Shown here in pieces: positions 1 through 10,368 of a stretch of DNA of 64,000 bases. The notes under the pieces are model-generated. The model saw only the letters and a program-made list of their open reading frames with translations, had not been told where the DNA came from and did not search any database. The stretch comes from Ottelia alismoides. Lineage: Eukaryota; Streptophyta; Magnoliopsida; Alismatales; Hydrocharitaceae. Each line of letters opens with the position of its first letter. Position 1 is the first letter of the stretch. Location of the stretch: contig JAZKJV010005772.1 of NCBI GenBank assembly GCA_037367405.1, positions 186,001 to 250,000 on the forward strand. The letters are read 5' to 3'. The position numbers and the translations under genes were made by a program.

Positions 1-1360
1 GCTGAGGGGACAGTTGACCGCGGTCAACATTGGCAGGGCTGTGATTGGTCCATGTCAGCCCGAATTTGACTCAATTATTAGACATAGTAAATGAATTAAT
101 TAATTTTTACTTATAAAATAAAAAATGTTTATTAATTAATGTAGTATTTATTTATGATTTTTATTTATTTTTTAATGTATTTTTTATGAGTTTATTTTAA
201 TAATGTATTTATAAGTATATTTATATGTATTTATTTTTATTTTGTGTATTTTTATTTTATTATTTTATTTTTCTTATTTTATAAATTTATAACTTATTTT
301 TGTGATGTAGATATATTTTTGTTTAATTTTTATGAGTTTATTTACATATTTAAATAAATAGGTGCATATATAAGTAGGTATACTTATATGTATTTTACCT
401 ATATAATGTATATACTTTATTTGATGTATTTTCTTGGTTTTTTTTATTTTTGATTTGTATTTTTAATGAATTATATTTAATATGTACATAAAAATATGAA
501 AGAATAAAATACTTAAAGAATGTTTTCCCCTTTTTATTTATGTACATACTTCACATAGGTATTTTGTCTATATATTACATAGACTTATTTTATTTTACAA
601 ATTATTTTTGGTTTTATTCTAATGTCAATATGTACATGAATTATATACATTATCTACAAAATTCTAAAAATATGAATTTATAAAAAAAATAATGAATATT
701 GAATAAAATGAATATTTTAATCAGGTATTATGTACAAGAAGGGCCAAAAACCTAACTTCCACAGATGGACTCCAAAAATTATGAAACTAATTTTATAAAA
801 TAGTTTATGAAATGCTATATACAATTAAAGGTGAGTTTGGGTGATTTGGGGTTTTTATTTGCAAGATATGGGTCTGTGAAGTTGAGATTTTGGCTTTTTA
901 TTATGTGTATAAAATGTACACTGTGTATTATTTTTATACAAACTCAATTTTGTATTTTTATTTACATTATTATATACAACTTTTATGAACAAAGTTTCTT
1001 TATTTGATGAATAAATAATTATGTACAAAATAGGTGTCAAGAATGCATAAATGGATGAATAAATAAATGAGGTATTTATTGTATTATTGGCCCTTATCTC
1101 CCCATACTTTATTCCTTGTCGACCAATTCCATGCTGGCCTTGGTCTCGGGGTTCGGGTCATAAAATATTTGCAATATTTTATTCCATTTTCTTTTCTTCC
1201 CTTTATTCTATAATTTTGGCATTAAAAACCTTATTTTATGTACAATAACTACAATAAAGAATGGTTGCTATTATGCACAATTTGATGCTATTTACATGCA
1301 TTTGCTGGGGTTTTTAAGGCCAAAATGATAGAATAAAGGTGATGAAATGGAGATTCATCA
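1..1360 (-). repeat. 5' part of an A-family Athila LTR, minus strand (element A2)
   Basis: Read on the minus strand from 1360 downward, this matches the first 1.4 kb of the LTR of element A (2123 to about 3520). The match includes the starting TGATGAATCTCC and the very AT-rich body, up to the TTGAC palindrome at 14-27. The right edge (plus strand ...GATTCATCA at 1360) abuts B-family gag sequence. Element C, which has no insertion there, reads straight through the same site. The LTR start facing right means this is the 5' LTR of a minus-strand element, or a solo LTR, whose remainder lies left of the window. It differs from A at many positions, so it is an older or different subfamily member. 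No coding sequence is visible in it. Confidence 0.85.
14..27. promoter_or_regulatory. TTGAC-N4-GTCAA palindrome in A2 LTR
   Basis: The sequence TTGACCGCGGTCAA is a perfect dyad of two W-box cores (TTGAC). The same dyad with a different centre occurs in every other LTR in the window that covers this region. WRKY factors are known to bind TTGAC[C/T]; use of this copy is inferred. Confidence 0.45.
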
Positions 1361-2122
1361 CCTATGAGAACCCATCACTTGATGATTTAGCCCGCATTAT
1401 CTCCGAGCAGCATGCCATTTTCAGGCGAGAGATGGACGAGTTCCGTCAGGAGATGAGGGAGATTGTGAAGGGAAAGGCGACCATACTCGCTCAGATCGAG
1501 CCAAATCTGAACAATCTGAAGAGGAAATCTGAGCAGGTAGAGTTTACAGAGGTTACCACTCCAAGTGACTCATTGGGTGATATTACTGCATATACTTTTG
1601 ATGCTAACTTTGTTACACTTAGGAGCGGTAGGATGCCAGCTGGCGACGCATCGTCTGAGCGATGACACCATGATGACTCAGGAGCGCCATACGAGGAGGA
1701 GAGCGGTGCTGATGCCGCTCATGATGATGATGGTGGTGGTGCTGACGCCACCAAGGATGTAGATCCAACCGACGGTACTAAGGCCGTCGCTCCATCAGAT
1801 GCAGGAAGTGGTGCTGATGCCACCAGATATGTTGATGATAGACAGATTTCAGATTCAGCTGACTCTACAGGAGGCCCTCGAGCACATCCCTCTCTTCCAG
1901 AGGAACATGAGAGAGAAGACCACAATTCGCAGGAAATAGAGGAACCATCATGCAGAGATCCATGTGCTCACTTGTACCACCTGCTTCGCCATTCAGAACC
2001 ATCTTCCAGCCAAGAGGCCAGATGCATGAGCTCCTTATGTCAGATGACACACTCATGAGCAGAGGTTCGATCGAACTCTATTAGACAGCAGTTCTTCCAT
2101 CAACTTACTTTTGGCAGCCCTA
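1361..2122 (+). pseudogene. B-element gag C-terminal fragment into start of protease (pseudogene)
   Basis: The first frame (codons from 1361 to a stop near 1665) encodes the gag segment EMDEFRQEMREIVKGKAT followed by SDSLGDITAYTFD and the motif VTLRSGR. That motif is typical of the end of Athila Gag, and element A has the same VTLRSGR. The next 400 bp encode an acidic, low-complexity Ala/Asp region interrupted by frame changes. The last 70 bp return to an aspartic-protease frame with an LLDSSSSINLL-like motif, where the family consensus is DSGSSINLLP. The fragment is cut at 2122 by the insertion of A, and the protease frame resumes at 21080. Compared with A, the stretch between VTLRSGR and the protease is short, so an internal deletion is likely. 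Confidence 0.8.
2118..2122. other. Target site duplication of element A, left copy
   Basis: CCCTA lies directly before the TG of the 5' LTR and is repeated at 21080-21084 directly after the CA of the 3' LTR. Five base pairs is the size expected for Ty3/gypsy integrases. Confidence 0.93.
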
Positions 2123-3482
2123 TGATGAATCTCCATTTCATCACCTTTATTCTATCATTTTGGCCTCAAAAACCCCAGCAAATGCATGTAAACAACATTA
2201 ATTTGTACTTAATAGCATTCATTATTCATTGTATTAATTGTACATTAAATAAAGTTTTTAATGCCAAAATTATAGAATAAAGAGAGAAAAGAAAAAGGAA
2301 TAAAATATTGTAAATATTTTATGACCCTAACCCCGAGACCAAGGCCAGCATGGTATTGGTCGACAAGGAATAAAGTAGGAGGAGATAAGGGCTGATATAC
2401 AATAAATACCTCATTCATCCCTTTATGCATTTTTGACACCTATTTTATGCATAATTATTTATTCATCAAATAAAGAAACTTTGTTCATAAAAATTGTAGA
2501 TAATAATGTAAATAAAAATACAAAATTGAGTTTGTGTAAAAATAATACCCAGTGAACATTTTATACACATAATAAAAAGCCAAAATCTCAACTTCACAGA
2601 CCCACATCTTGCAAATAAAAACTCCAAATCACCCAAACTCACCTTTAATTATATATAGCATTTCATGAACTATTTTATAAAAATAGTTTCATGATTTTTA
2701 GAGTCCATCTGTGGAAGTTAGGTTTTTGACCCTCATTGTATATAGTACCCGATTAAAATATTCATTTTACTCAATAGTTATTATTCTTACAAATTCATAT
2801 TTTTAGAATCTTGTAAATAATGTATATAATACTTATACATATTGATATTAACAGAAAACCAAAAAAATAATTTGTAAAATAAAATAAGTCTATGTACCAC
2901 ATAGACAAAATACCTATACCACTTATATGTAAAAGGGGATTTTATTCCTTTATTCTTTATTCATCCACATTTTTTTATAATGTTGTAAATATTACATAAA
3001 ACATATTAAAAATACAAATCTAAAAGAAAAATAAAGAAAATTCACTAAATAAATAAGATGTATATAATCTATAGGTAAAATACCTATAAGTATACTTACT
3101 TATACATATACATATTTATTTGAAAATGTAAATGAATACATAAAAATCAAACAAAAATACCCTTATACTCATAAAAATAATTTATAAATTCATAAAATAA
3201 GAAAATAAAATAATAAAATAAAATAAACAAATTAAAAATAAAATACACAAAAACACATGTAAATACATACATATACACATTATTTTAATAAAACCATAAT
3301 AAAATAATCCAAAAAAATAAATAAAAATCATAAATAAATACTACATGAAATAATACACATTTTTTATTTTACACGAAAAAAATAATAAAATCATTTACTA
3401 TGCCAAATAATTCAATTTCGCAAAATATTCCCTATTCTGTCTTGTAGCGGGCTGAGGTGGACCAACCCAGTCCCTCCGCGAG

Positions 3483-3496
3483 TTGACCCCGGTCAA
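3483..3496. promoter_or_regulatory. TTGAC-N4-GTCAA palindrome in A 5' LTR
   Basis: TTGACCCCGGTCAA is a paired W-box dyad 219 bp upstream of the TATA box. An identical copy lies at 18467-18480 in the 3' LTR. The arms are conserved in A2, B and C while the central four bases vary. Confidence 0.5.
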
Positions 3497-3701
3497 CTGG
3501 ACCTCCAGGCGTCTGACTTCACGCAACCTGTCTTTTCCCCGATTTCCGCCATTTTTCCCGCCTGGATCAGTGAACTATCGCACTCGCTTCCTTCACAAGA
3601 TTTGTCCTCTGATCATCCATGATGCCCGCCAAGATCATAGATCAACTAGATACTTGTTGGATCGATCAATAATCGCCGGTCAATAAGGCTACTCGCCAAT
3701 G

Positions 3702-3713
3702 TTTATAAATAAA
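3702..3713 (+). promoter_or_regulatory. TATA box of A 5' LTR
   Basis: TTTATAAATAAA is preceded by GCCAAT at 3695. Transcription would be expected to start about 30 bp downstream, in the GC-rich stretch near 3735-3745, which would place the U3/R boundary there. The same site recurs at about 18686-18697 in the 3' LTR. Confidence 0.6.
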
Positions 3714-3867
3714 AAGCTCCGGCGTCCGCCCTGCTCCCTGGAGGCCCCCAGGTATAAGAGCTGTCCTTTTAATGCATTCTTAGGTAGTTTTTAATGTTAG
3801 CATTTCATTTCAGTAGTTAGTTTAGTTGTTAGTTGATCACATTAGCGTAAAAAGCAAAAATCGAAGT

Positions 3868-3890
3868 TCGCCGGAGCTCCGCTCCGGCGA
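3868..3890 (+). other. Conserved GC hairpin in transcribed part of A LTR
   Basis: TCGCCGGAGC and GCTCCGGCGA are perfect 10 bp inverted arms around a 3 nt loop, about 155 bp downstream of the TATA box. The copy in the 3' LTR is at 18852-18874. The diverged D LTR has an equivalent hairpin at 30455-30480 with a different loop. It is probably an RNA structure in R/U5; the role is unknown. Confidence 0.5.
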
Positions 3891-4702
3891 CTTCTTCATC
3901 GTGAACCTCACTGTATCCGACCACCTCGATCATCCCATCTCGTTCCTCGTCGTCTTCTCCATCTTTCGCACCCATCAGATCAACCCAGGACCCTCGGTCT
4001 TGGTGAATCAGGGTTCCAACTCCGCCGCTCGCCGGAGCCCTTCCGCCCACCTCCATCTTGCACCGCAGCTTCATAACCCCGGGTCGAGGAGATAGCTCTC
4101 TCGCCCGCGGTTCTTCCTGTGCAGGTACCACGAGGAATCGAGCCCTTCTGGGCTTGCTTTGACCAGGAAGATGTTCCTGGGGGCCACCTTCTTCTCCGAC
4201 CTCGCTCCACCGACTCAGGCCCCCAGGAGCCATGAGATCACCGTCAGACGACGCGGAGGCTTCCCAGCTACGATCAGGACGCTTCAGATGCGCAGGAGGT
4301 GCCCGGAGAAGCTCGAGCGACCCGATCGAAGCTCGCCGAGGGCGAGTTCATTCCCAGTTCTTCCTGGTGCCCTTTGCACCGTTGGATCGAGCGGGGCGGC
4401 CCAGATTGCATGCCAGCCGTCCGATGAAGAAGCACACCCACCGTCAGATCAGCCGGGATGTTCTAATCCCAGACCTTCATCACCGAAACGAAGTCCGCCG
4501 TCCGATGATCGCCACGTGTATAAGTGGCGCTTCCAGCACCGCAGGATGCAAGGCCTTATTTAAGGGGTAAATTTCATATCTCGCCCCTTACTTTTTGTAT
4601 TTAGGGTTTGCTCCCAAAAATAAAGTATTACGTTGTAAATAAGTCGTAAAAATTGCAGTGAACCCCCCTGATGTTTACATATTTGCATTTTGGTCCCTCC
4701 GT

Positions 4703-4729
4703 GCCTCACGTGCGGCAACCACGTGAGGC
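4703..4729. other. G-box inverted repeat / hairpin in A LTR
   Basis: GCCTCACGTG and CACGTGAGGC are perfect 10 bp arms around a 7 nt loop, each containing a CACGTG G-box. The 3' LTR copy starts at 19687. LTR D has the same dyad at 31141-31169 with a different loop. It lies downstream of the TATA box, so it may act as an RNA hairpin or as a protein-binding dyad. Confidence 0.45.
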
Positions 4730-6103
4730 GCGTGACATTTTGCATCTAACCCCTGCCGGGTTCTTGTATTTATGGAATGGTCCTGAAAATAAAAGTTAAA
4801 GTGTATTTTTGTTGTAATTTTTGCATGTATGCCCCTGCCAACTATTTTATTTGCAAAAATACCCCTGCCAGGCCATTTAATTTTTGAAGGCTTTGTCTAT
4901 TTATTTTGTGCTTCATACTTAATCTAAAAATCTTGGGAAAATAGACTTAAGCTCCTGTTTGGTCATGCTTGAACGCCATATTTTTAGTTTTGCATTTTGT
5001 TGCCTTTTTGCATTTATTAAAAATCAAAAACTTGGCTTTAAGTCCCTGTCTAACTCATAAAATCCCAAAAAAATATGAAAATGCCCTGAAAAATTCCAAA
5101 AAAATTATATGTAGTGTATTTTGTCCTATATTAGTGTCAGACCAAAAATCCCTAAAAATCTCAAAAAGAAAACCTTAAAAATTCGAAAATACCCAAAAAC
5201 TTAAAAAAAAATATAAAAAATCAAAGAAAAATCAGAAAAATATAAACTCAGGCCCTATTTATGCTATATTTTATTATTGTTGTTAGAAAATAAAAGGGGA
5301 ACATTTTTGAGGCTGTTAGATATTTTTAATCTCTATTTTCGTAACGGCCAGTACCTAGTCCACTGTTTGCTTTGATTTAGCTATTTTAAAATGCTAAAAA
5401 TATTTGCAAAAATACCCAAAAACTATAAAAACAGTAAAAAGCCATGAAAATCCCAAAAAGATCCTTTTCCTGAATTTTTGACCTTTTTTAGTATTTTTGT
5501 GAAAATTATAACACCCCTCTTATGTACATATACCTATATCTATATATCCAAAAAAAAAAAAGAGAAAAAATTTTTACATATATATATATCTAGTAATATG
5601 TAATCTCTTTAATCTTAATATGATATGAAAAAAAAAAGAGAAAAAAATAATGTATATATATATTATATTATATCTAGATACACATATATATATATATATA
5701 TTACATGTATTATAAGCTCTATGCTTAACCTCTATGTATATATACATAATGAATTTGTATTATATAAATATATATATATCTATATGTATACATGATACTT
5801 AAGTATTATATTTTAATAATAATATAAAAAAAAAAACCCACACAAGGATGACTGAGATTGGCATGTAGGCTATGGTATTTTGTGTTGCTCTCTGTGGTTC
5901 GACCTCTACATATTTGTCACTATACATTTTATGGTAGAGTAAAATAAAGATTAATTCACATTTGTTTTGAGCTTGATTGTTGTATTCTTTGGATTGTGGG
6001 TTAATTGCTGATTGGCAGCGGTCTTCCATGAGTGGTCGCCTCGGCGACAATACTTCTCTTTTTTTTATGGTGACCCTCGTGGGAACTCCGGCCTGTCATC
6101 AGA

Positions 6104-6121
6104 TGGCGCCGTTGCCGGGGA
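6104..6121 (+). other. Primer binding site of A (tRNA-Asp)
   Basis: TGGCGCCGTTGCCGGGGA begins two bases after the LTR end. It is complementary to the 3' end of plant tRNA-Asp, the primer typical of Athila elements. Minus-strand DNA synthesis of the element would start here. Confidence 0.93.
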
Positions 6122-8408
6122 GCAATGAGCATAGCCAAATTGATTTTTGTCATTCTTGTATAAAAATGTAGATTCATGATTCATTCTTTGTGTGAGCAGC
6201 TATTGTTTTATTGTCCTTAATCACCATGCTTTATTTCTTTATTTATTGTGATTATTTTTCTCTGCTCTATCTAATTGACTAAGTATGCTAATGCAATCTT
6301 TTTGTGACTTTGATGCAAGGGACTCCCACGCGAGGATGGCTTCCTAGGAGGCCAAGGCAGCCGAGCTTGGAGGAGGATGGTTTTCTCTTCTCATGACCAT
6401 CTGGAGAGTGCACCAAAGAAGCAAAGAGAGGGGCATTAGATAGGCTAGATACTTAGGGAAATTATTTTTGTAATTCATGGTGAGAGAGAGACTATTTTGG
6501 AATGTAATAATTAACAGGACTCTACTCTTCACAATGAGGTCCAGTGCCTGGGTGTCTGTTCACCTGGGGGCCTCATCGCTGTTTTCCGCGATTTCTACCG
6601 CCTTCTTTTCTTTGTTTGCCGCTGTTTTGTGCTTTTCGCCTCTATTTTACTTTGTTTTGTGTGCTTGGAGCCCCTAGATATAGGTTGCTTGACTCGGTAG
6701 CTAGGTCCAAACATTAATAAGAATGCATGTTCCTATAGTCTACTTCGTATGGATCTAGTCAAACTTAAACAGCTAAGTCATTTATCTCTTAACCCACGTG
6801 CCGTGAGCGAACCCCATCAAGCGCTACTCCTGAACTCGAGTGTGTCGAGAAGAGGAGGGGTGAGCCAAGACCGGACCCTTAGGTTAAAGATAAATGACCA
6901 GCTTGTGGTTCTTCACGTTAATAGCAGCTAATGTTTAGGGCGATTTTGACGAATGCACACCGCCATGTAGATAGGTTTAAAAATTCTGTTTTGCATACCA
7001 CATGGAGAGAGCTGGGATGCACTGTAAGTCTTCTAACTCAGCATGCATCATTCGGTTCAATGGTGAGATTTCCATCATGGAACCACTTGCACGGCTTTTC
7101 CGCTATCTCCCTCTGATTTTGAGCACCTAGGACTTAAATGAAAATCTACAAAAACGTTAGGCGCTGGTATGAAAACAGATCCAAAAAAAAGTGAAAACCA
7201 AAAAAAAAAAATTAAAACAAGGGGACTGCTAAATAAACTTTGACCTTAATTAAAATCTGTAATGGACTATCCTTGTACCGGGTTCATAAAGCCCTCATTG
7301 TTTTCAGGTACTTTGGAGGGGGACCAAAACCCTACTCCCTTGAGCGAGTGCGACCCCTAAGGATTAGAGCCCAAAACCCAGTCTGCAACTGCCTTGTGTA
7401 TCGCCTGGATTTCCGAAGTAATGGCGCTTCTATCGTACGTAGGCGAGTAGGACTTGGTCACCAATGGTGACTCTCTGTTGTGAGAGCATCGACCCTGTCC
7501 GAAGTATTGAGCATAGGCCACGCCTTCACGGGGGTGTCTGTCTCATCGTCCTGCGTCCGAGTAGGTTCTTGCACGCTCACGGGTGATTCCGTTGCGAGCG
7601 AGAACCGAAGTATTGGTTTCGCCTATCGGCTTCCTCTCTCTTTTCTTTGGCTGAGTAGGGATCCAGGAAGGGTTACAAGGACTCCAAAAAGTACAGACTA
7701 CAGGTTACACAGGAGGAGGACAAGTACGGGATACTCTTCCGGCAGTACTCTCTCTCCTATAGGGTAGCGTACTAAGGACTTGTTATAAGATATGCCTGAG
7801 AATCACAACTCTAAAAATGAAAAGATAATAAATAGCCGAGCTTTCACGGCTTCACATGGCGTGAGTTGGTGAACCCGATTTTGTCTTGTGTTTGTATGGA
7901 TCTAGATTAAGGTTCAAAGATCAAAGTCCCGCGCCTTTGCGCCAATTCTGTTATGTCTTCCTTTGACCACCCCGCTCAACCGAGCCTTTCTACTGTTTTA
8001 CACTCCTTTTTGTTCCTCGTTGACCATCGTATCGTTCTTCCAAAATCCGATATTCTCTTGTGCTCCGCGAAGTTGATCCATGGATGGTTTCGTCGGACCA
8101 TGCCGACACCTACATCGATTCCATGGACTCACCTTCGCCCATAATTTCGAGGCGATTCCCGAGAACTGATCCGGACTTTGCGGATCGGACTCCAGACTCC
8201 TCGTTTTCTACCTTTCTCTTGGCCACCCAATAAACTGGGATCACTTTTGTCCCACTACCGCCGTTGTGAATGGGAGTCGATTACAGTCTACATCATTTTT
8301 CCATTCACAACACGCTGGGGTTGACTTGAACTCCAGCCTCATCACGACAGCTGAGTATTTATGGCAAGTGATCTGATTCGGACCGTCTCATTATGCAGAT
8401 AGAAGCCA
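6122..8408 (+). other. Leader region of element A between primer site and gag
   Basis: This 2.3 kb stretch has no convincing reading frame longer than about 95 codons. A short stretch near 6313-6400 aligns with the 47-codon frame just after the primer site of element C, but here an indel breaks it (27 codons from 6313). From about 7240 to 8400 the DNA is moderately GC-rich and unique-looking, with several short open frames in different phases. Parts near 7790-7870 match the C leader near 39230-39310. I see no clear splice sites, though an intron in the leader cannot be excluded. Confidence 0.6.
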
Positions 8409-8903
8409 GTGCGAGCCCTGGAGACTACTCCGGAGTTCATTTCGTCCGATTCAGACCCTGACATGGCTCCCGGAGGAAAGGGCAAGGGTCAGCAGCCACC
8501 CACACCAGAGGGACAGGCGCCAGATCAGAATCAGGTCAATGCACAATTACTGGCATCTATCCAGGCCATCCAACAGCAGCTGACCGAACAGGCCCTCACT
8601 CAGACAGCTTTTCAGGATATGTTGAATGATATGATGAACCATGATGATGGAGGCAGAGGCAGAGGCAAAGGAGGCAGGGGAGGGGAAGGTGAAGGTGGAG
8701 GAGGTGGTGATGACCACAATGATGATCTTGAATTACCACCACCGAAACCTACCCTCAAACAAACATACAATCCGGGAGACAGCCAGATGACCGAATGGAT
8801 CCTCATTCCACCGGTACACGCTCACTTCGAGCTGAAACCCCAATTCATAGCCCTTCTCCCTGCATTCCATCCTTCAAAAGCAAGTGCACATGGCAGCATC
8901 TAA
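8409..8903 (+). pseudogene. Gag N-terminal fragment of element A
   Basis: This 164-codon frame begins with an acidic/Gly-Gln-rich segment, then a Gly-Arg-rich run (residues about 78-100). It ends in the conserved Athila Gag motif HFELKPQFIALLPAFH at residues about 138-153. In related Gags this motif is followed by the roughly 200-residue capsid domain. Here the frame instead enters unrelated sequence after PAFH and stops at 8901. The C-terminal Gag continues in another frame from about 8866. The simplest reading is a deletion of the capsid coding region whose length is not a multiple of three, with a junction near 8865-8872. The first ATG of the open frame was used; ATG at 8463 is an alternative start. 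Confidence 0.8.
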
Positions 8904-10368
8904 GGAATCAGAGAGAGATGAAAGCTCCAACCTCAGCATCATCGGGGGGCATCTCTCTAAAGTTGACATTATCGAGAAGCGATCAAAAGATCTTGAAAAA
9001 CTCGCCTTAATCGAGAAGAGGACCCAGAGTTTGGACAAACTGGATCACATCACCAAGCAGCTAGAACTGCTGGTAGGTACCATCAATTCTGTTCAGTCAG
9101 CAGCACCGCTCGAAGCTCCAGCTGAGAGAAAAGACGAGCAACCACCGCTACACCAGCCTCAGCCAAGCCAGCAACCACCGACAGTTCAGCACGTGTACTA
9201 CGTGCAGGCACCTGATCAGAGCCAGCCGCAACAGCAGATGGTTGTGTACCAACCAGAGTTTATCTCAGACTCCGATTCAGTGTTCCCGCCACCACCCCTG
9301 GTCCAGGAAGTTAATGGGGTTTGGACTAATGATGCACAGCCGACCCGTCCTCAGGGACAACTCCAGGGTCAGCCATTTGCCAACTGGCAGTACCACCAAC
9401 CTCAGGGTGGTCGTTTTGGGCACCCCTCTCAGCAACACCAGCAGCCTCCTCAATTCGCACATCAATGGAGGCAGAATTTTCCGTATCAGCAGCAACAGCA
9501 GTATCGCCATCCGCAGCCGTATCACCAATACACGGCTGCTCAGCCTCAATCATACCAGCAGTATCCCTCTCCGTCCTACCAACAACTTCAACTTCCTGCT
9601 CCACCACAGCAACACCATCAGCAGCCTCCCCACCCATCTAACCAACAGCAGCGTGGTATGCACGCTGCATCTTCTGATGTGCCCCCAGCTAATCCCACCA
9701 TGGAATGTCTAGCTCAGCTTGTCCAAGGGCTAGCGGAGATGACCAAGCGGCTTGATGACCTGACCGCCACTCGCACTACCATTCCGGCGCAGGTCGAAGC
9801 CAACCCCAACAATTTCAAGAAGAAGGAGCAGGTAGAATGTGATGTCCAGTCCGCGTGTGATAATGATATTACTGCTTTTTCTAATGCTGTTACTCTCAGG
9901 AGCGGTAGGGCCTTGCCTCCGCCTGCTACCAGATATGGGGTGAATAAAGAAACAGGTGGATCGTCATCTTCCGCATCAGCCGTGCCAGCTCCAGGGGCGG
10001 GTGAGGAGGAAGAGGAAGGAGAAGCCAGTCCAGCCGTCGTGCATTGCCAGAAGCAATTCCAGCCAAAAATACAAAAAAATCCGCAAAAACAAAAACACCA
10101 AAAAGAAGCCTGTAGCAGAAGTGAAGCCGCGCCAGCCTTGGAGGAGCCGCCAGCAGCAGCCGATCCTGTGCCAGCCGATGGATCCAATGCTACCCTTTTT
10201 GATCGCCCAGCAGCACCAGCAGAGTTAAATCCAGCTTGTACGCCTTTTTGTAGTCCGGATGTACAACATTCTGTGGGCGATAATCTTGATGTAAATAAGA
10301 ACTTTAATTTTCCTGCCAGTAATGTGAATATTCCTTTTCCTCATGCAATACAAAAATCCAAAAAATGA
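8884..10368 (+). CDS. Gag C-terminal part of element A (capsid core missing)
   Basis: This open frame of 494 codons is in a different phase from the N-terminal fragment and has no authentic start; the coding match begins a few codons before 8884. Residues about 20-65 form a charged, helical segment rich in Lys/Glu/Leu. Residues about 80-260 are a Gln/Pro/Tyr-rich low-complexity region full of CAG and CCA codons. Residues about 315-340 contain the Athila-specific AVTLRSGR motif. The rest is Ala/Pro/Glu-rich. Because the capsid fold and N-terminus are separated by the deletion, a working Gag is unlikely. The stop at 10366 overlaps the pol ATG at 10365 (ATGA) in a run of six A. Confidence 0.8.
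   Translation: MHMAASKESERDESSNLSIIGGHLSKVDIIEKRSKDLEKLALIEKRTQSLDKLDHITKQLELLVGTINSVQSAAPLEAPAERKDEQPPLHQPQPSQQPPTVQHVYYVQAPDQSQPQQQMVVYQPEFISDSDSVFPPPPLVQEVNGVWTNDAQPTRPQGQLQGQPFANWQYHQPQGGRFGHPSQQHQQPPQFAHQWRQNFPYQQQQQYRHPQPYHQYTAAQPQSYQQYPSPSYQQLQLPAPPQQHHQQPPHPSNQQQRGMHAASSDVPPANPTMECLAQLVQGLAEMTKRLDDLTATRTTIPAQVEANPNNFKKKEQVECDVQSACDNDITAFSNAVTLRSGRALPPPATRYGVNKETGGSSSSASAVPAPGAGEEEEEGEASPAVVHCQKQFQPKIQKNPQKQKHQKEACSRSEAAPALEEPPAAADPVPADGSNATLFDRPAAPAELNPACTPFCSPDVQHSVGDNLDVNKNFNFPASNVNIPFPHAIQKSKK

Larger units (their letters stand above)
2123..6101 (+). repeat. 5' LTR of element A (3979 bp)
   Basis: It starts TGATGAATCTCC and ends CTGTCATCA, with the TG...CA ends of an LTR. The first 1.3 kb is extremely A/T-rich. 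At about 3420 it switches sharply to GC-rich promoter and transcribed sequence, with the TTGAC dyad at 3483, a TATA box at 3702 and a GC hairpin at 3868. It returns to A/T-rich DNA from about 4560 to 5830. Open frames of about 130 codons around 3829-4563 occur on both strands in the GC-rich part, and I do not regard them as genes. At 4 kb the LTR is unusually long. Confidence 0.95.

Noticed and set aside
3829..4563. Open frames of about 112-134 codons on both strands in the A LTR, repeated at 18813-19554
   Set aside because: They lie in the GC-rich transcribed part of the LTR, overlap on both strands and show no domain; conservation between the copies is explained by the recent LTR duplication.
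5500..5800. TA-rich microsatellite block as an origin or attachment site
   Set aside because: It is simple-sequence DNA inside the LTR, and its length differs between the two LTR copies, as expected for slippage.
9242..10187. Open frames of 90-157 codons overlapping the gag C-terminus in other phases
   Set aside because: They are shadows of the low-complexity CAG/CCA-rich gag frame.
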